Part shown: positions 1-13,662 of the stretch, piece by piece | Numbering within the stretch: the first letter of the stretch is position 1 | Layout: the number at the start of each line of letters is the position of its first letter | DNA from: Apricaphanius iberus | Lineage: Eukaryota; Chordata; Actinopteri; Cyprinodontiformes; Aphaniidae | Length of the DNA stretch: 64,000 nt | Assembly: GCA_028564705.1 (NCBI GenBank) | Contig: JAPXFQ010000364.1 | Coordinates: forward strand, 186,001-250,000 | Direction of reading: 5' to 3' | The notes under the pieces: model-generated | The model's database searches: none | Told to the model about the DNA's origin: nothing | The model's input: only the letters and a program-made list of their open reading frames with translations | Program-made: the position numbers and the translations under genes

Positions 1-2288
1 TGGTGGGCTGCCAATCCTGACAATGTTCCCACCGTTTTTGGGGTTTTCTTTCTTTTTTTACATTTTTTTGTGTAATTTTTATTTGCAGCTGTTACACCCA
101 TCTTTGCTCTCCTCTCTTCCAGCCTCCATCACGATTAGTCTGAATAAATGTGGATAACTTAAAGCATCCAGTCAGTTGTACTCTATTTATTTTATTAAAT
201 TTTATTATATTTTATTTATTTATTAAATTATTTGGTGTTGTCCTTATCGTCCACTTACCGTTATCGACGTGAACTGCTCAATATATGGCGATATTGATTT
301 TGGGTCATATCGCCAAACTCTATTCTCCTACATAAAAAAAATAAAAATAAATCATACAGAGGTGTAAATCTTTATTTTTTTGAAAACTTGATGCACCTGA
401 AAGTAGTTCTGAACTCGCACCTCTATGTTATACACTTTAATCAAACTTAGCTAATAAGAACAGTTTCCCTTTAACCTATAATTTCACAGGTCAAGGACTA
501 AGGAGATTTGGGTAATGTAATTTTGAAAATGATATTTAGACTTTTAAGATTCAGAGGTATTTACTTAAAGCAGCTGTTCAGAGTATCTGAGGGAGATGCT
601 CCAAACCCGATTGATAACCGGCTTTCTGAAATAGATATACATAAATCATCGAACGACAACCCTGAGCCAATTAGCAGTCCTTTATCCAGGGTTGCAAAAA
701 ACCAACATTTGTTTTATTTAAACTTTTTAAATTGCTAAATAAAAATAGCATACATGTTCAAGCCTAAAACTATTATCAACGTAGCCCGGTAAACATTTGC
801 TCATGATACAAAGCAAGCTAAAGTGACAAGGACAAAAGTGTACTGTAATCTGCTGTTCTTTATGGATATGCTGAAAGAAGTTGGACGTTGTTCAGTCTCA
901 GGGTGAGTGTTGTAGTAAACCTGCCGCTTTGTAGCCTGGTGTGTTGCTGTGGGATGCTCGTACAGCATTGTTTTGGTCTCTTTATGGTCGCGAGGTGATT
1001 CGGTAACTTTGGTCAGCGGCGGCGTCACTTCCGTCTGGAGCATGTCTACTGTCTTAGGCACGGCCAGGGTACGGCTTGTGTTCACATGATCTATATCCAC
1101 TCGTACCTGGACTCCAATTTGACCTCCAAGGCAGGTCTCTCAGACCGTATCTGGGCACGGTCCAGGCTGTGTTGACATGGTACAAAAAAAGTACATTTTG
1201 AGCAAATATGGTGCCCTAATACGGACTTGAGTCCCATGTGAAAATGCCCTTCAACACAGTAATTCAAGATGCTTTACATGAAAGTATAAACAGCAATACA
1301 GAGATACGGTCTCTGCTTGTTAAGATGGGATGAGTGACATGATGAACAAGTGTGTAAGGTTTTTAAAAAAAAAAGATGATTTAAATTAGACATTGGGTTA
1401 AACATCTAGTCTTTTCAAGTAAACAGGTTCAAAATTAAGTCGAGTCCCAAGTCACTGTTGTAAAAGTCCAAGTCAAGTCAAACTATTTAAACAGTTTTTC
1501 AAGTCAAGTGTAAAGTCATTAAAATTAAGGCCCTATAATGAGGCCCTATATATTTAATATCAAATACCACTTTAAAGCAAAAATGGTAAACCTAAATTGT
1601 TTAGTGGTGTTATATAGTTCTACCCTCCCAATATTTTATTCATTTTTTTATTCAATAATAAATAGATCTATATTTTCCCTGCAACACTACAGGATCCTTG
1701 GATCATGACAATATAATGGACAGTGGCACAGTGACTATGCCTAGCATACAAAACATATTCAGGAAATAAGTGATTTTAACATAATTTTGTTATCTCAAAG
1801 ACAAGGACAATGTGATTTATGATTGAATCTCTCACTTTTAATGTGCAATATCACCTCATGGATCATTTTCAGATCACAAGATGGAGTAGGCTTTCCAACA
1901 ACTGGAAGGTCAGTGGTTTGACCTTCATGGTATAGAATGCGTGAATGAACTGGCTTGTACTTTCTTGTAAAGTGCTTTGGGTGGCCTTAACCACACACAT
2001 AGCAATGATGTCTACTCACAATTATGCACAATCAATCAAATTACTCACACATTTATTTTCCAGATATGGCTTTTTGTTTTTCATAAGATAAACAGCACAT
2101 TGCGAGTAAACAGATGTCTCCTGTAATCCATTAAAATGAGACATGTTTGTTTGTTTGATAAATGAGAGTCATTGTATTTGAATGATCTCTAACACCATTT
2201 GTAACAAGATTGATTTGGCACACGGCTCTCTGTAAAAGCCTTATCTTTGCAAGAGGTTGACATGCAAAGTAAATTGAACAGTCTTTAC
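1..2288 (-). other. diaph3: diaph3 intron (partial), downstream of the 2289-2424 exon
   Basis: The donor at 2288/2287 opens this intron, which runs out of the window. The next exon should supply the DAD core, and I could not find it on the minus strand here, so it probably lies beyond coordinate 1. The stretch holds the right end of a hAT-like element (about 226-327), a degenerate block at about 780-1200 with a 99-codon minus-strand open frame, and otherwise AT-rich unique-looking sequence. No other gene is visible. Confidence 0.6.
226..327 (+). mobile_element. Right-end fragment of a hAT-like element
   Basis: This roughly 100-bp stretch closely resembles the right end of the full element at 39646-40475. 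Both share the order 'ccacttaccgttatcga' / 'tgctcaatata' / 'gatattgattttgggtcatat' and then a 'gcccagctcta'-like terminal repeat, here decayed to 'cgccaaactcta'. The left part of the element is absent, so this is a truncated relic. Confidence 0.6.
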
Positions 2289-2424
2289 CTGCATTGACTT
2301 CCAGTAACCTCCTCTTCTTCTGCTGTCTCTCTTGCTTTTCACGCTCAGCCTTCTCCTTTGCAGCCCGTGCTCTCCTCTGCTTCTCTTCCAACTCCCTCCG
2401 CCTATGGTTCTCCTTCAGTGCTTG
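2289..2424 (-). CDS. diaph3: diaph3 exon: end of FH2 and basic helix preceding the DAD
   Basis: This is an internal coding exon of a diaphanous-related formin, an actin nucleator and elongator activated by Rho GTPases. It is 136 nt long and follows a pyrimidine-rich acceptor ending 'cttgcag'. It ends at a 'gcag|gtaaag' donor after one base of a split codon. It encodes 45 residues opening with QALKENHRRRELEEK and ending KKRRLLEVNA, a highly charged helix of the kind that links FH2 to the DAD in mDia proteins. The KKRLLE-type ending favours DIAPH3 over DIAPH1 and DIAPH2, which have QLID-like endings. The exon joins the 14134-14298 exon in phase 0, giving a continuous ...FRSMFA-QALKEN... reading. 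The next exon, carrying the DETGVMD-type DAD core, is not in the window. Exon boundaries are inferred from splice signals and family alignment. Confidence 0.9.
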
Positions 2425-4249
2425 CTGCAAGAGAAGGAAGAAAAGTGATGAAAAGATGGAGAAAGAGAAAACATGACAGACTGCTAAGTTGGGTTAATTA
2501 CAGTAGTGTAGGCCCCGTCAAAGGAAAAGACAGCTGTCAAACTGCACAGACGACTGTATCAGGCACTATTAAAGTCAGATGACGCTTCTAAGGTACCCTG
2601 TCACTATGGTCTAGCCAGACATAAAATGGCTTCACAACAGAGAGTCCAGACACTCGAGAGCCACAGGACTGCTGGAATGATAATGCTGCATTTTGCCTCT
2701 GGCTCTTTTCATGGACAAAACAGAGGATCCTGTTTTCTTTACTATGCAAAGGAATCCCGCAGCTGTATTTCAACACTGTCTGTTGTTTCTTTAAACGCTT
2801 ATTTTAGAGTCAACAACATCCTTCTTGATGCTGATTTATAGACGGATGGAAAAAATATATCTGAAAGAAATCTATATCTAAGTGTGGTGATTAATACTCA
2901 GAGCCATCATTATCTGTTCGCTAATGTGGGAACTTGTAACTGCAATGCTGAGAAAGTGAAATAAAACAAAAAAAAGTTGGGGTAGCTACAACTGTTGCAA
3001 GTGCACATGCTTTATAATGTTAAGGTTGTGACGGTAGATCGAGTTGCCATTAATACAGGAAACAAGTGGAGGGTAGAAGAGCTTCTTAGAGAAGTAGTAA
3101 CAGGTCTGTGAGGGCTTGCTTGATTGATGGTATTATACAAATAAATTCTTTAAAAATAATACAATGTTATGTGCCGTTTCTTTTTTTTCTTTTTACATAC
3201 ATCTCTAATGGTCAAAATGTACCTATGATTAAAATTGCAGGCCTCTATTTTTTTTTTAAATTGGGAGAACCTGCACAATTTGTGGCTTCCAAACACTTTT
3301 TTTACCCAATTGTACATATTTTAATAAATGTGTGGACAATAATTAAAATCATATATAATTATTTCAGTTTTTATTCACTCATGCTGTGCCAGGAATTTAT
3401 ATTATCGGTCAACCTTACCCGTTAAAGTTGGTGGACAAAGTCCAACACGGTTATACTGGCAATGTGATTGGTCTGTGCTGTGCAGGTTAAACCGATATTA
3501 TGGTTCATAAAGAAAGCTTAAAATATGTCATTGTTGGCGGTAGCACAGGATATACCAAATACTTAAATTACTATTGAAATCTTTAAACATGATTAAAACA
3601 AAGAGTGGATATTGTATGAATATGCCTACTGTCAATCTGTCTTTTATTAAGCTTTTTGTAAATTAAGAATAATACATAACATAAAGACAGTGATACGTTT
3701 TCATTACTGATTTACACGTTTACCTTTTAAACTTTTTTGGCACTAGGGTTCTTTCTTAACATCAGCATACACACCAAACATGTAGAAAGAAAAGGGAGGA
3801 AGACATGCAGAAAATGGTCTCAAAGTTGGGAATCAAAACCCGGATGGCTACATAGACGACTTTTAGGGTCCATATAAAGGAATGCTGCTCTACCCCACTA
3901 CACACACTGCCACGTAAATGTTTAACTTTTAATAAATTTAACAGCTGTATATGCATATTGATAGATGCTTGTACTTTTTAAATATATTCGTTTTATTATA
4001 ACTATCATAGACACAGGAATGATTTGACTAATTATTCATTTGTAGGGTGAATAGTATCCCCCACAATAAAACTATTTATAGTTTTGTAGAAATAAGTGTT
4101 TGTAGTATGCACTCAGGTGCTGGCAGCTGGAGACCTTTCTAATGACATTTTTTTTACGTTCCCGTCAATTAATGTTGCAAACAACTTTACACAATAGATT
4201 CATTTATAAATTCAATCTGTCCAAGTAGAATAATAACAGTAGATATCCT

Positions 4250-4500
4250 AAATGGTAAATGGACTGAACTTATATAGCGCTTTTCTAGTCATACTGACCA
4301 CTGAAAGCGCTTTACATTGAAGCCACATTCACCCATTCACAGTCAAATTCATACACCGACATGGCTCGGTAGGACGATGTATTTTGGGGTTAAGTGCCTT
4401 GCCCAGGGGCACATCGACATGTGACTGGAGGAAGCTGGAATTGAACCTACGACCCTCCGATTGCAAGCCAACTACTACACCACTGAGCCACAGTCGCCCT
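4250..4500 (-). repeat. tRNA-derived SINE, full-length-looking copy
   Basis: Read on the minus strand, the element begins with a tRNA-like head: 'gactgtggctcagtgg' is an A-box-like motif and 'gtaggttcaattcc' is B-box-like. It ends with 'aaagcgcttt...agtggtcagtatgactagaaaagcgctatataa' and a 'ccatttaccattt' terminus. The same architecture appears on the plus strand at 38043-38256, where about 40 bp of the middle is missing. The B box has one change from the usual GGTTCGATTCC, so this is an old, probably silent copy. It is not a functional tRNA gene because no acceptor-stem partner is present. Confidence 0.85.
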
Positions 4501-5499
4501 AAACACATCAACCAAAGTGGAAACAAGCTCTGTAATCTCTATTGTTACATTTCTACAATGTCAATAGCTCAATAATGCACCAGCAAGAGATAGACTGGAT
4601 AGGATTAGAGTGGCAGTCAGACTGCCAAACTGATCAATAACCTGTCACTGAAAGTGAGGTGGTCTGGGTTTTCATCCAACATCTGATTCCTCCTCCTGCC
4701 GTATTCACACAGCCCGGCTTGACTGGCAGGTTGAAGAACGAATAATAATCATGCCGAGACGAAATAAAAGATTGTTTAAAAAATGCTCACAAACACTTAA
4801 CACACTTTGCTATACAGAGAACTCAAGTGGCACATTAAAGAGGGGTTGTTGTTTATTGGGGCCAGCTGACAAACTCTTATTATGACTCCATCAAAATGAC
4901 CATTGTTAGAAATGATACAGTCAAATTAAATTCAAAAACAGTTCAGCATGGTCGGTTTAATAACAACAAGCCACTTGAAGTACAGAGAAATTGCAACCTG
5001 AACAATGAACCTGAACAAGACAAACAAGGTATACATCATTCACATTACCTCTCTTAACCTGTGCTTCAAAGCTGTGTTTTCTAAAGCTAAGGGTGGTTCC
5101 ATATGAGTAAATCAGCTACTACTACAAGGCACACTAAATATGTGTACAGTTTGAACTCCTTTACTTGTTAATCTTTTTAAAAGCAAATTGACTCAAAAGT
5201 TAAGGCTGTGAGATATAGCTTAAAAATTTAATCTCTGATTTTTTCATACTAAATTTGGATTCCAATTTTAACCAATTTTCTTTCTACCTGCGTTTTCTTA
5301 AAATAAAATTGCAGTTGACAGAAACATTTCCAAAAACTTGCTTTTATTTCAATAACCCTGCCACAGAGACAACCTAAATTCAAAGTCTGACTAAACCAAA
5401 TTGTAAAGTATCCTTCTAAAACAAGATGGCAGGCCCTTGGTGGGTTGACATTACTGAGCTATGGAAGTCCAATTAGTGCACTAGTTAAAAAAAAAAATT

Positions 5500-5772
5500 A
5501 TCTTTCTGTGTCTCTGCTGTCTTCTCCAAACCACAGACGGTCTCGGCAGATGACCGCTTATGCTGAGCCTGGTTCTGCTGGAGGTTTCTTCCTGTTAAAA
5601 GGGAGTTTTTCCTCTCCACTGTCGCTTCATGCTTGCTCAGTGTGAGGGATTGCTGACGCAATCTTGTGTGGTTCTCTAATTCCTAGATTAACATTGCATT
5701 GTAATAACTTTTCTTGTAAAGTGTCTTGTGATGACATTTGTTGTGAAATGGTGCTGTATAAATAAACTAAAT
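5500..5772 (+). repeat. L2-type LINE/SINE 3' end
   Basis: The block contains 'gagcctggttctgctggagg', then 'cttcctgttaaaagggag' and 'tttttcctctccactgtcgc'. It closes with 'gtgtcttgtgatgacatttg' and 'tgctgtataaataaactaaa'. This ordered set of motifs is characteristic of 3' ends of abundant fish L2-like retroposons. No reverse transcriptase remains, so it is a 5'-truncated insertion. Family assignment is from memory of the motif pattern. Confidence 0.75.
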
Positions 5773-8700
5773 TGCAATTTCTAATTTTCCAAAAATTAGA
5801 TCTTCACAAACAGTATATTGATAAAATCAATTCATCACCCAACACTACAAAAAGCACTATGCTTCTTTTCTCTCTGGATAGATGAAATTAAAGATGAATG
5901 TAGGTGTTTACTGCCAACAAAAACACAGAAAAGAAAAAAAAAATACCACAGAGAATTGTAAACAATTTGACAAAAAGCTTGGGCTTAGGTAGAAAGAGAC
6001 CTGTAAAAGTTGGTGTGGCTGTATTTATAACTTTTAGGACCGCCGGGAAATCGGATATTTGTCATGCAGATTCAAACTGCAAGATTTCTAATAGTTTAGA
6101 ACCATGTGCGTAATCAGGGTCCTAAACTGATCATATCATTCAACCCAACAGCTAAAACAAGGTATAATGACATGCAAGCTTTTGTTAATGAATGAGCCTA
6201 GCCATCGGCATATTAGATGGTACATATAATCTAGTAATCTAGTAGTAGTAATGAGCAGGATTATCAACATCATAAACATCAGCGCCAATTAGATTTATTA
6301 CCCCTTCTTAATTGAAGGAACTTGCAGTTAAGGAACAATGTAACACACTGATAAGCCAGAGAAACTAGGGGGTTCTTCATTTTGCCTAAGAATAATCTGA
6401 CACTTGATGACCTCACAGAAAGAATCTAACGTCTTATATCTCTAATCTGACCCATCTATAGTTTAGCAACTACTCTTTGGTCTGTTGAGGTACAGACATT
6501 CATCATATCTGTAGGCAATGTAAAGGCTTAGTTATAAGAGTGCGGTTGTGGCAGCATCATGCTAAGAGGTTGAAGATGACCTTCAAAACTAGCTTTATCT
6601 GGTCAAGATATGGCCATCTGGCCTTCTTTCATTACCTTTGCGTTCTCTAAGTTACTACCGAGGAAGAATTCGAGGAAAATATCGATATTTTCGAGGTATG
6701 TAGTTTAAATAACTTCTCATCATTAAGGTCACATAATTGTTTTAATCAAAGAATTTTGATTTTGACTTAAAATGTTTACACAGCTACACAAATAAAATAA
6801 ACTATGGTCTCAGTACAGTTTTTAGAAAGGCTTGAAAACCAAAACAATGAAAACTCCTATTTGAAAGGAAAGTAATGCATCTCAAAGGAAAGGAGAAAGA
6901 TGAATACCAAATTACTTTGATTGAAGTTATTCAGAGCTCTCCTTTTAACTATTTTTAAATGAAAGCTACCGTCATAAATTCATCTCTGAAATGATGGAGC
7001 GAGTATTGGTTGTTCATGGCAACGATTTATTCACAAGAAAACTCTGCAATAAATGAGTATCCAATTTGGTACACTAAAGCAAAAGCAGAAATTTGAGAAT
7101 AGAGGACACAAGAGTCGTTCATTACTGAACGGCTCTTCAGTAACAATTAAGGCAAGGTCACACCTACACATGCTTTTTAGCGCTGAAAATGGTTTAAAGC
7201 TTTAGTGCTCCCACCTTCAAAAGAATTGTGACCTTAAACAGATAAAGCGAACCTTATTCAAAGAAATTATTCAAAGGTTTTACGCCCAGTCACTTATTTA
7301 TTAGGAAAAATGATTCATCGGTACAATGTGTATCTTAATCCTTCAACTTGTCTCTGTCCTTTAACTAGATAGATAGCACCCAATGATTAGACCCAGGAAT
7401 TTATACTACACTAAAGGTTGCATGTTCATCTTCATTTTGGGAGCTGCTTGGGAGAGATGCAACTAGAAAATTATTATATGTAAAAAGTTTGAGTTGTTAA
7501 AGTTAAATTCTTTTTGGAGAGCACCGTATTCTCCTATTGCATTCCTAGTGTGCAAGCTATTCCATGGTAAATTCTTCCTATGATGTGGAACTAAAATGGT
7601 TTCCTTCAAAGACATAACTTGATTAAGGCAACAGGGTCTGTTTGAAATTTTTCCCCTCTTAGAGCTGGTGAAGATGTTTTTGAAATCTTTGGAAGTTGAT
7701 TGAAAGTGTGCTGGTGTACTTTGGTAAATGTCCTCATGCCCGTTTCTTGCTTTCTTATTTTGTTGTGTATATTCTCTTTTAGGATCGCAATCTTTAGAAA
7801 GGGGAGGAGTAATCAACAGCTAAAGAAACATGCAGATGTGAGAACAATAAATATATGGCAATCAAGTAGCATTAGTCTTTCTCATCTCTGCTCTCTGTGT
7901 CAACAAGGTGAAGGTCTGAACAACTGAGCTGCACAAGTCAGGAATTGACAAAGGAGAGCAAGGTGATCAGATGTTCAAACTAAATGTAGCTATGTGGCAA
8001 AACCTCCCTGCAGAACAAGGCGAGGTGTGGCTGTCTTTATTTGCGCTTTAGAATTTAGCAATACAGATTAAAGTAGTTTCACAGCAGCAAGACTTTTACT
8101 AAATTAAAGAAAGCTGATTAATTGCTTTGTCTGAAAAACCTCAGGTTCTCTTTTTCACTTACAGCTGGTGGGAAGACAAACCCGGGTTAAAACACAAAGC
8201 CCAATTTTGCCATTATTGTTTCGTGTTATTCTGAACCGGTCATTGGTCAGTTTAGAATAAAAACATATCCAAGTCCTCTATACTTTTTTCAAATCTTCTT
8301 ACCTGCAATACATTGATCTAAACTTTGAATTAAATTTCACTATCAGCTGGTGATTTTTGTAATTTTCATGAAAAAATACAGAAAACCTTTAATTTTTAAC
8401 TGTATTGATAACAAAAACTGGTGAAAATTCATCCATCCTCCTTTGTCAAACTATTCTTTTATGAAAATTAAATAAATGACAACACATACAATAGACTTGA
8501 TTTCTGTTCATTTTTCAGAAAATCATAATTTTGTTAATATTTAAATGGAAAGACAGAAAAAGAGAACCAGCTCACTAAGGGAATTGCCCTCTGCTTTCCT
8601 TCATCACTGCAGGTCCGCCTTACCATCTTCCACTCCTGGATGTCCACTATTAGATACGCTCAATTGGATTTCTGTCAGATGTGCGGCCTCGCCCTGGGTC

Positions 8701-9639
8701 TCCTTCCCACGGGTGACTGAACTTGCTGCATGCGTGCACATGTATGTGTATGTGTTTGACTTTGCGTGCAAATATAACAAAACTAAGCAGCTCCTCCTAT
8801 ACAAACTGCCAAAATGGAACAACATCCACACTCAAACAAACCATACGAGCGAGCCATGCTATACGAATTGAATACATACACCCAAGGCACACTTTGTTTT
8901 AGTTTGAGGACTGGAGATGGCACAAAGCTATTAGCATGGGCCTTGGCACAGCAGAGTATATGCTGAAACAGTTTTGACCGAGAGGTTATGATGAGGAGAT
9001 TTATTGTATTCCTGTGTTCGCTGACCTGGTCATGGCATTTCCAAAGACATGTCTCTGTGATGTGAAAACTGGAACGAAATGCTGAAAGAGTAAGCTGCTT
9101 GGGCCTTGACCTATCACAGGGAAATAAATAGCTACCTTGGGAGTTTAGATCTTATAATGCAGGTTTTTATAACACTTGGCTTGTTCACCTTTCCTAAGTG
9201 GAGTCATTAACTGTTATGTTTGGTCAGAGCATAAAAACTAAAGTACAAGAAGGATACAAAGCCAAAACATGACTCCAACCTAAATGGGTAACACCATACT
9301 GGCTACACTGTTTTTAGGTTTGAATTAATTAATCAGAAAGAAATGTACTTTGGTAATTCATAAGCCTTGTTCTTAATCTATTAATATGTTGTACATTAAT
9401 GTCTCGAACAAACCAAGACTGACCTCCTTGTGAGTATTTAGGAATACTAAATACTAAATAAATAAATACTAAATAAATACACAACTGTGAACATTAGAAT
9501 AAATCAGTTTGTGTCTACACACAAAAGGGCAAATTATACCAATTTATTTACCTAACTAAAAAAAAGAAATATCAAATGCAACACTGTTTGTCACAGCACA
9601 TCAAGTTGTTTCCCAAAGAGCTACACTGTCTCACTCCTA

Positions 9640-10189
9640 TTAAAGGTTGGATATGAAACATGAGCATGATAGCGACATCTAGTTTATCTAGGCTGTAGCT
9701 GTAACAACAAAAACATAGTTTCAGTTGTTGTCCAGTGAGGAATGTATTTTAGAGGAGCTTAATTAATAGCTAACGTTAGCGAAGTTTGCAAATAAGCTAG
9801 CTTACTGATCAAGGAGGAAAGTCTTCATTTCCGTGTGTTTAATGCTTTAGAAATGTTTTGGGTTTTTTTGCGGCCACTCCTCTCCTGAGACATAACAAAT
9901 TCTCCTGGGCTCTGAAGCAGCTGTTTTACTTGTCCAGTACTAGCTGAGTTGAGCATATAGTTGGATCATAGAGACCGTATCTGTCAACCCGCAACCTGTG
10001 GCTGCTACTGACTGGTAGATGTAAACATGACATCATTGTCGTGCCCGATTTAAATGTACATTATACTTTAATTCAAATACAAATTAATGAAATGTTTTAC
10101 TTTCATTCTGCGTCCCTCTAAAAGCCTTGTAGATGTATTCTTTCTTTCAATGTGGCTTTTCATGAAAAGGTTCCATACACAACCTTTAA
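9640..10189 (-). mobile_element. Non-autonomous TIR DNA transposon, copy A
   Basis: The unit is bounded by inverted repeats: 'taaaggttggatatgaaac' at the left and 'gttccatacacaaccttta' at the right. Between them lies sequence that matches, in inverse orientation, the unit at 44235-44902. The match includes the 'ctcctctcctgagacataac' stretch, 'gctaacgttagc' and 'ggaatgtatttta'-like stretches. There is no coding capacity. Two full copies with matching ends show it is a discrete mobile family. The superfamily is not established. Confidence 0.7.
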
Positions 10190-13100
10190 AATAACAAAAT
10201 TTTGTGGAAAAAAAGACTTTCACAACCTTTGTACATCATATGTGATTTAAAGTGCAGGTTGCAGGATAAATAGTTGCTAATATGCATATAAAATGTTGTA
10301 CAAAATGTACCATTTGAAATGTTTATTGAGGTTAATTTAATTTGGGGGGGGGGGTCATATTGCTGTGCACGGCTTTCTCAGTTTCTGGTTATCAGATCCT
10401 GGGGTTGTGTTATCAAGAGTCAGTGTGTTCATTAGCTTTGGATTGTTATCATTTTTCCTAAAAATTGTAAATTATTGGGTTTGCTGTAAAAACACCAGCC
10501 TGTCGGGACACGTAGCCCATTTCCAAAGACAAACACCTCCCAAAAAACAGGCAGCATCTTTCGTATCTGCCAGCATTTTATGCAGCTAAACTGCCATCAA
10601 GTTGTGGTTTGGCTATGGAAATTCCTTGAAATTTATGGTACTTATTTCAGACCAGAGAATTAAAATACCAGCAATGTGACAGAGTTTATATTGACGCAAA
10701 GATCATAGACCTTAACCAGCCAGCGTGCTGTGGTGCTTACAGCTTCATGGAACCTCTGTCCGCTGCAGCTTCTAACTGCAGCAGCCGGCTGGTAAGATCT
10801 CAGCAGCCGGATCTTTCAGAAGCTCAGCTCTACACACACGGGATCTCTGCTTTGTAAGTCTTTTGTCATACATCTGCTAATTACCAGCTTCGTTGAAAGT
10901 TTACTATAAAATATTAGAATCGACGTGATATGTGGGTTGTAAAAGAAACAGTAAAGCTAAGTTGTAGCACCAAGGCTAACCGTTAGCGTCGGCTAGAATT
11001 GGTTTGATTTAGATTTTTATGCCATCTCTGCTCTCCTCCTCGTCTCTCTGAGTTATTTGGGGCAGGCAGTAGGCTCATAGCTGTATGGTTGTATCCAACC
11101 ATACATGTAGTTTTAAATATTTAACATTTATTCAATGTAAAAGACAACATTATAATCCATAGTTTTCTATTGAATGAGCTCACAGGACTCCCCTACCTCA
11201 TGTCACTTCTGGTCTGGCGTTCTCACAAAAACAACTCTAAAAGCAAAAATATTGTATATCTTAGTGCATTTTTATTTAGAAACTGTTCTTAATATATTTC
11301 TCTAAATTATGGTTTAAGGGGGGCTCTATGTGCCAAATGAATATATTGGAATAAAAAACAACAAAACATTTTAGAAAGTTGGAAAAACCTGGTTCTATAA
11401 TTCTCTACAAATCCAGACTAAAACTTTGATAAAGTATCATATTTCAACATTCAGTCAACTTTCTTCAATTATATTGAATCTAACAAGTTCAGCTTTTCAA
11501 ATACAAATTATCTTATTTTTCCCTTTGTGTATTGTTTAGCTAAAACCATAGTTTACAGATAAGTTACAAAAGATCAGAAGGATCTCAAATTTCAGTCAGA
11601 AAAAAAAGTCATTGAAAAACTTGAGACCCCCTCTAAAAACCCCTAAACCAGCTAGTGCTGAAACACAAAAGCGTATCGGGTAGCACTGAAACTTGGCATT
11701 CCAGCTTCCCAAATTATATTTTGTGTTAGATATTTTAGGTATTTTTGTATTTAAAAAATTAGCGAGTAGACAAATTTTTCACCCGTAACTTAGAATTCTT
11801 AACCACAAATGCATGGGGGTCCACTATCTGGTTCTATTATGACTTGGCCAAAATCTACAGTTATCTACTCTTAAGCCAGATATGAGGACTGATCTTATTT
11901 AGCATCATCATAGTGAGCCTAATCATCAAGGCCAATCAACAAAAGACTGATTTCAAGATAGGAAACCAAAGTGTAGGAATGAGGAGCCAAAGTCGCAATG
12001 TTCTACTTCAGGTCCATGGGTCCCCTACAGTCAAAAAAATGAGTCAATGGAGAAAATTTTATTCTGATCCTGTTTGAAATGTGCCATGAATTGAACATAT
12101 GATGTCCGTGAATTTTAAAAACATTTTGATAAAGAGAAAGCGCTGATTTCTGACCGACGGCAAAAGTTATTTTAGGTTTTGTGTGAAAACACGTATTGGA
12201 CTACAACTGAAGAAGAAAAAGAAGAAAACTGGCTGGGAGATTAGCCAGCTTCGCCTCCTTCCTCCCGGACGAACGAAGGAGCATTAAACGCAGAGAAAAC
12301 TACAATAAATCTGGCCATGTGGAAAGTGTCAGCTATGCTGGGGGAGAAATAGTCAGTGGAGTGAGAGCCAGCATGTGGGAGAAGCTCTAAAAGGTCTCTG
12401 AATATTCTTCTAGCTAGTGTTAGCTACATGACATCCTATATGGGTCTTTTGAATTGTCGTCATTCTAATTTGGAATTTTTACAAGCAAATAAATCCCAAA
12501 TCACCCGACAAATACAGTTGAAAGGCACATTATTATTTATTTAATTGAGGTACATCCTATGTGTGATTTAAGGAGTAACAAAGTGGACCAGAAAATAACT
12601 TTTATTGCTCCATTTACTTTCATTCATTATTTTTTCGGTCATGGGCCGATGGGAAGGGGAAGAGACTTCAGCTACTCGTGGCATATCTAGGGTTCAATCT
12701 GACAGAAAACCTGTGGACTCACCTAAAGATAGTATAAATGTAAGATTTCCTCACAATGTCATTGCTTTGGAGAACTTTGATAAGGAAAATTGGGGATAAT
12801 TTGCTTGGTCAAGATGCTGTATGCTAAAAAAACACAACTAAATGCTGAAGGTAGTTAAAAAACTATATGTTCTATATAAATCTCAAGAAAAACATTTAAA
12901 GATGTTGTTCCATAAACCTTAAGAATTTTTGATTAAGAGAGTCTTCTTGAAAAACATCTAAAGAAATTCAAGTTGATTTTTCATATTTTATATAATTTCT
13001 GTCTGCAGCTAACTGTGTTTTGCAAAGTTTTAACTAAAAACAAACTAATTCTGCATTTCATGCTTACTTGAGCAAAAGTATAAAAAATGTATTGTGACAA

Positions 13101-13662
13101 CTCTAAAGAAGGAGAAAGAGAGTTTATGTATTAGCCCAAGAGATTACATGAATTACCCAAAATCTGGATAATAAGACATTAACTAAAGCGGAAAAAATAA
13201 GTTTCTCTCTATTGTATAAAAAGGCCATGAAATCCATTAGTCTATTTAGGGTAAATGTTAAGATTGGGGCAAGGAAAGAACTTTAGTTGCTTAATTAGCT
13301 ACTAATTTATGTCATGTCCAGTGACCTATGCTACTAATCCTCCTGATTTAACACAGTGGGTCAGCACAAATCCTGACGACGCATCGACGCAGCACCATAT
13401 AAATAAGTCTAAAGAGCTGAGCAATAACGTAGATGCCTGGTTAAGAGTGGCCAAAGCACGAATAACATTGTTCTGCTACTTAATATACAAAAGAGAGAAA
13501 TGCGAATACTGTTAATTTCCTGACAAAGACAAATATTTTTATTTTTTTAATGTTTTAATGTAACAGCAGATTTTTTTTTTATATCCAGGAAAATACTGCT
13601 AGAGATAAAGTTGGTTGGTGAATTTATGCATGCAGGAATTTTCAGTAAAACATAGAAACAAT

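Noticed and set aside
801..1100. Last exon of diaph3
   Set aside because: Weak resemblance to the DIAPH3 tail only. The DAD exon that must precede it is not found between it and 2289, and the flanks look like a degenerate transposon.
7463..7816. Minus-strand 117-codon frame
   Set aside because: AT-rich intronic sequence without motif or splice support.
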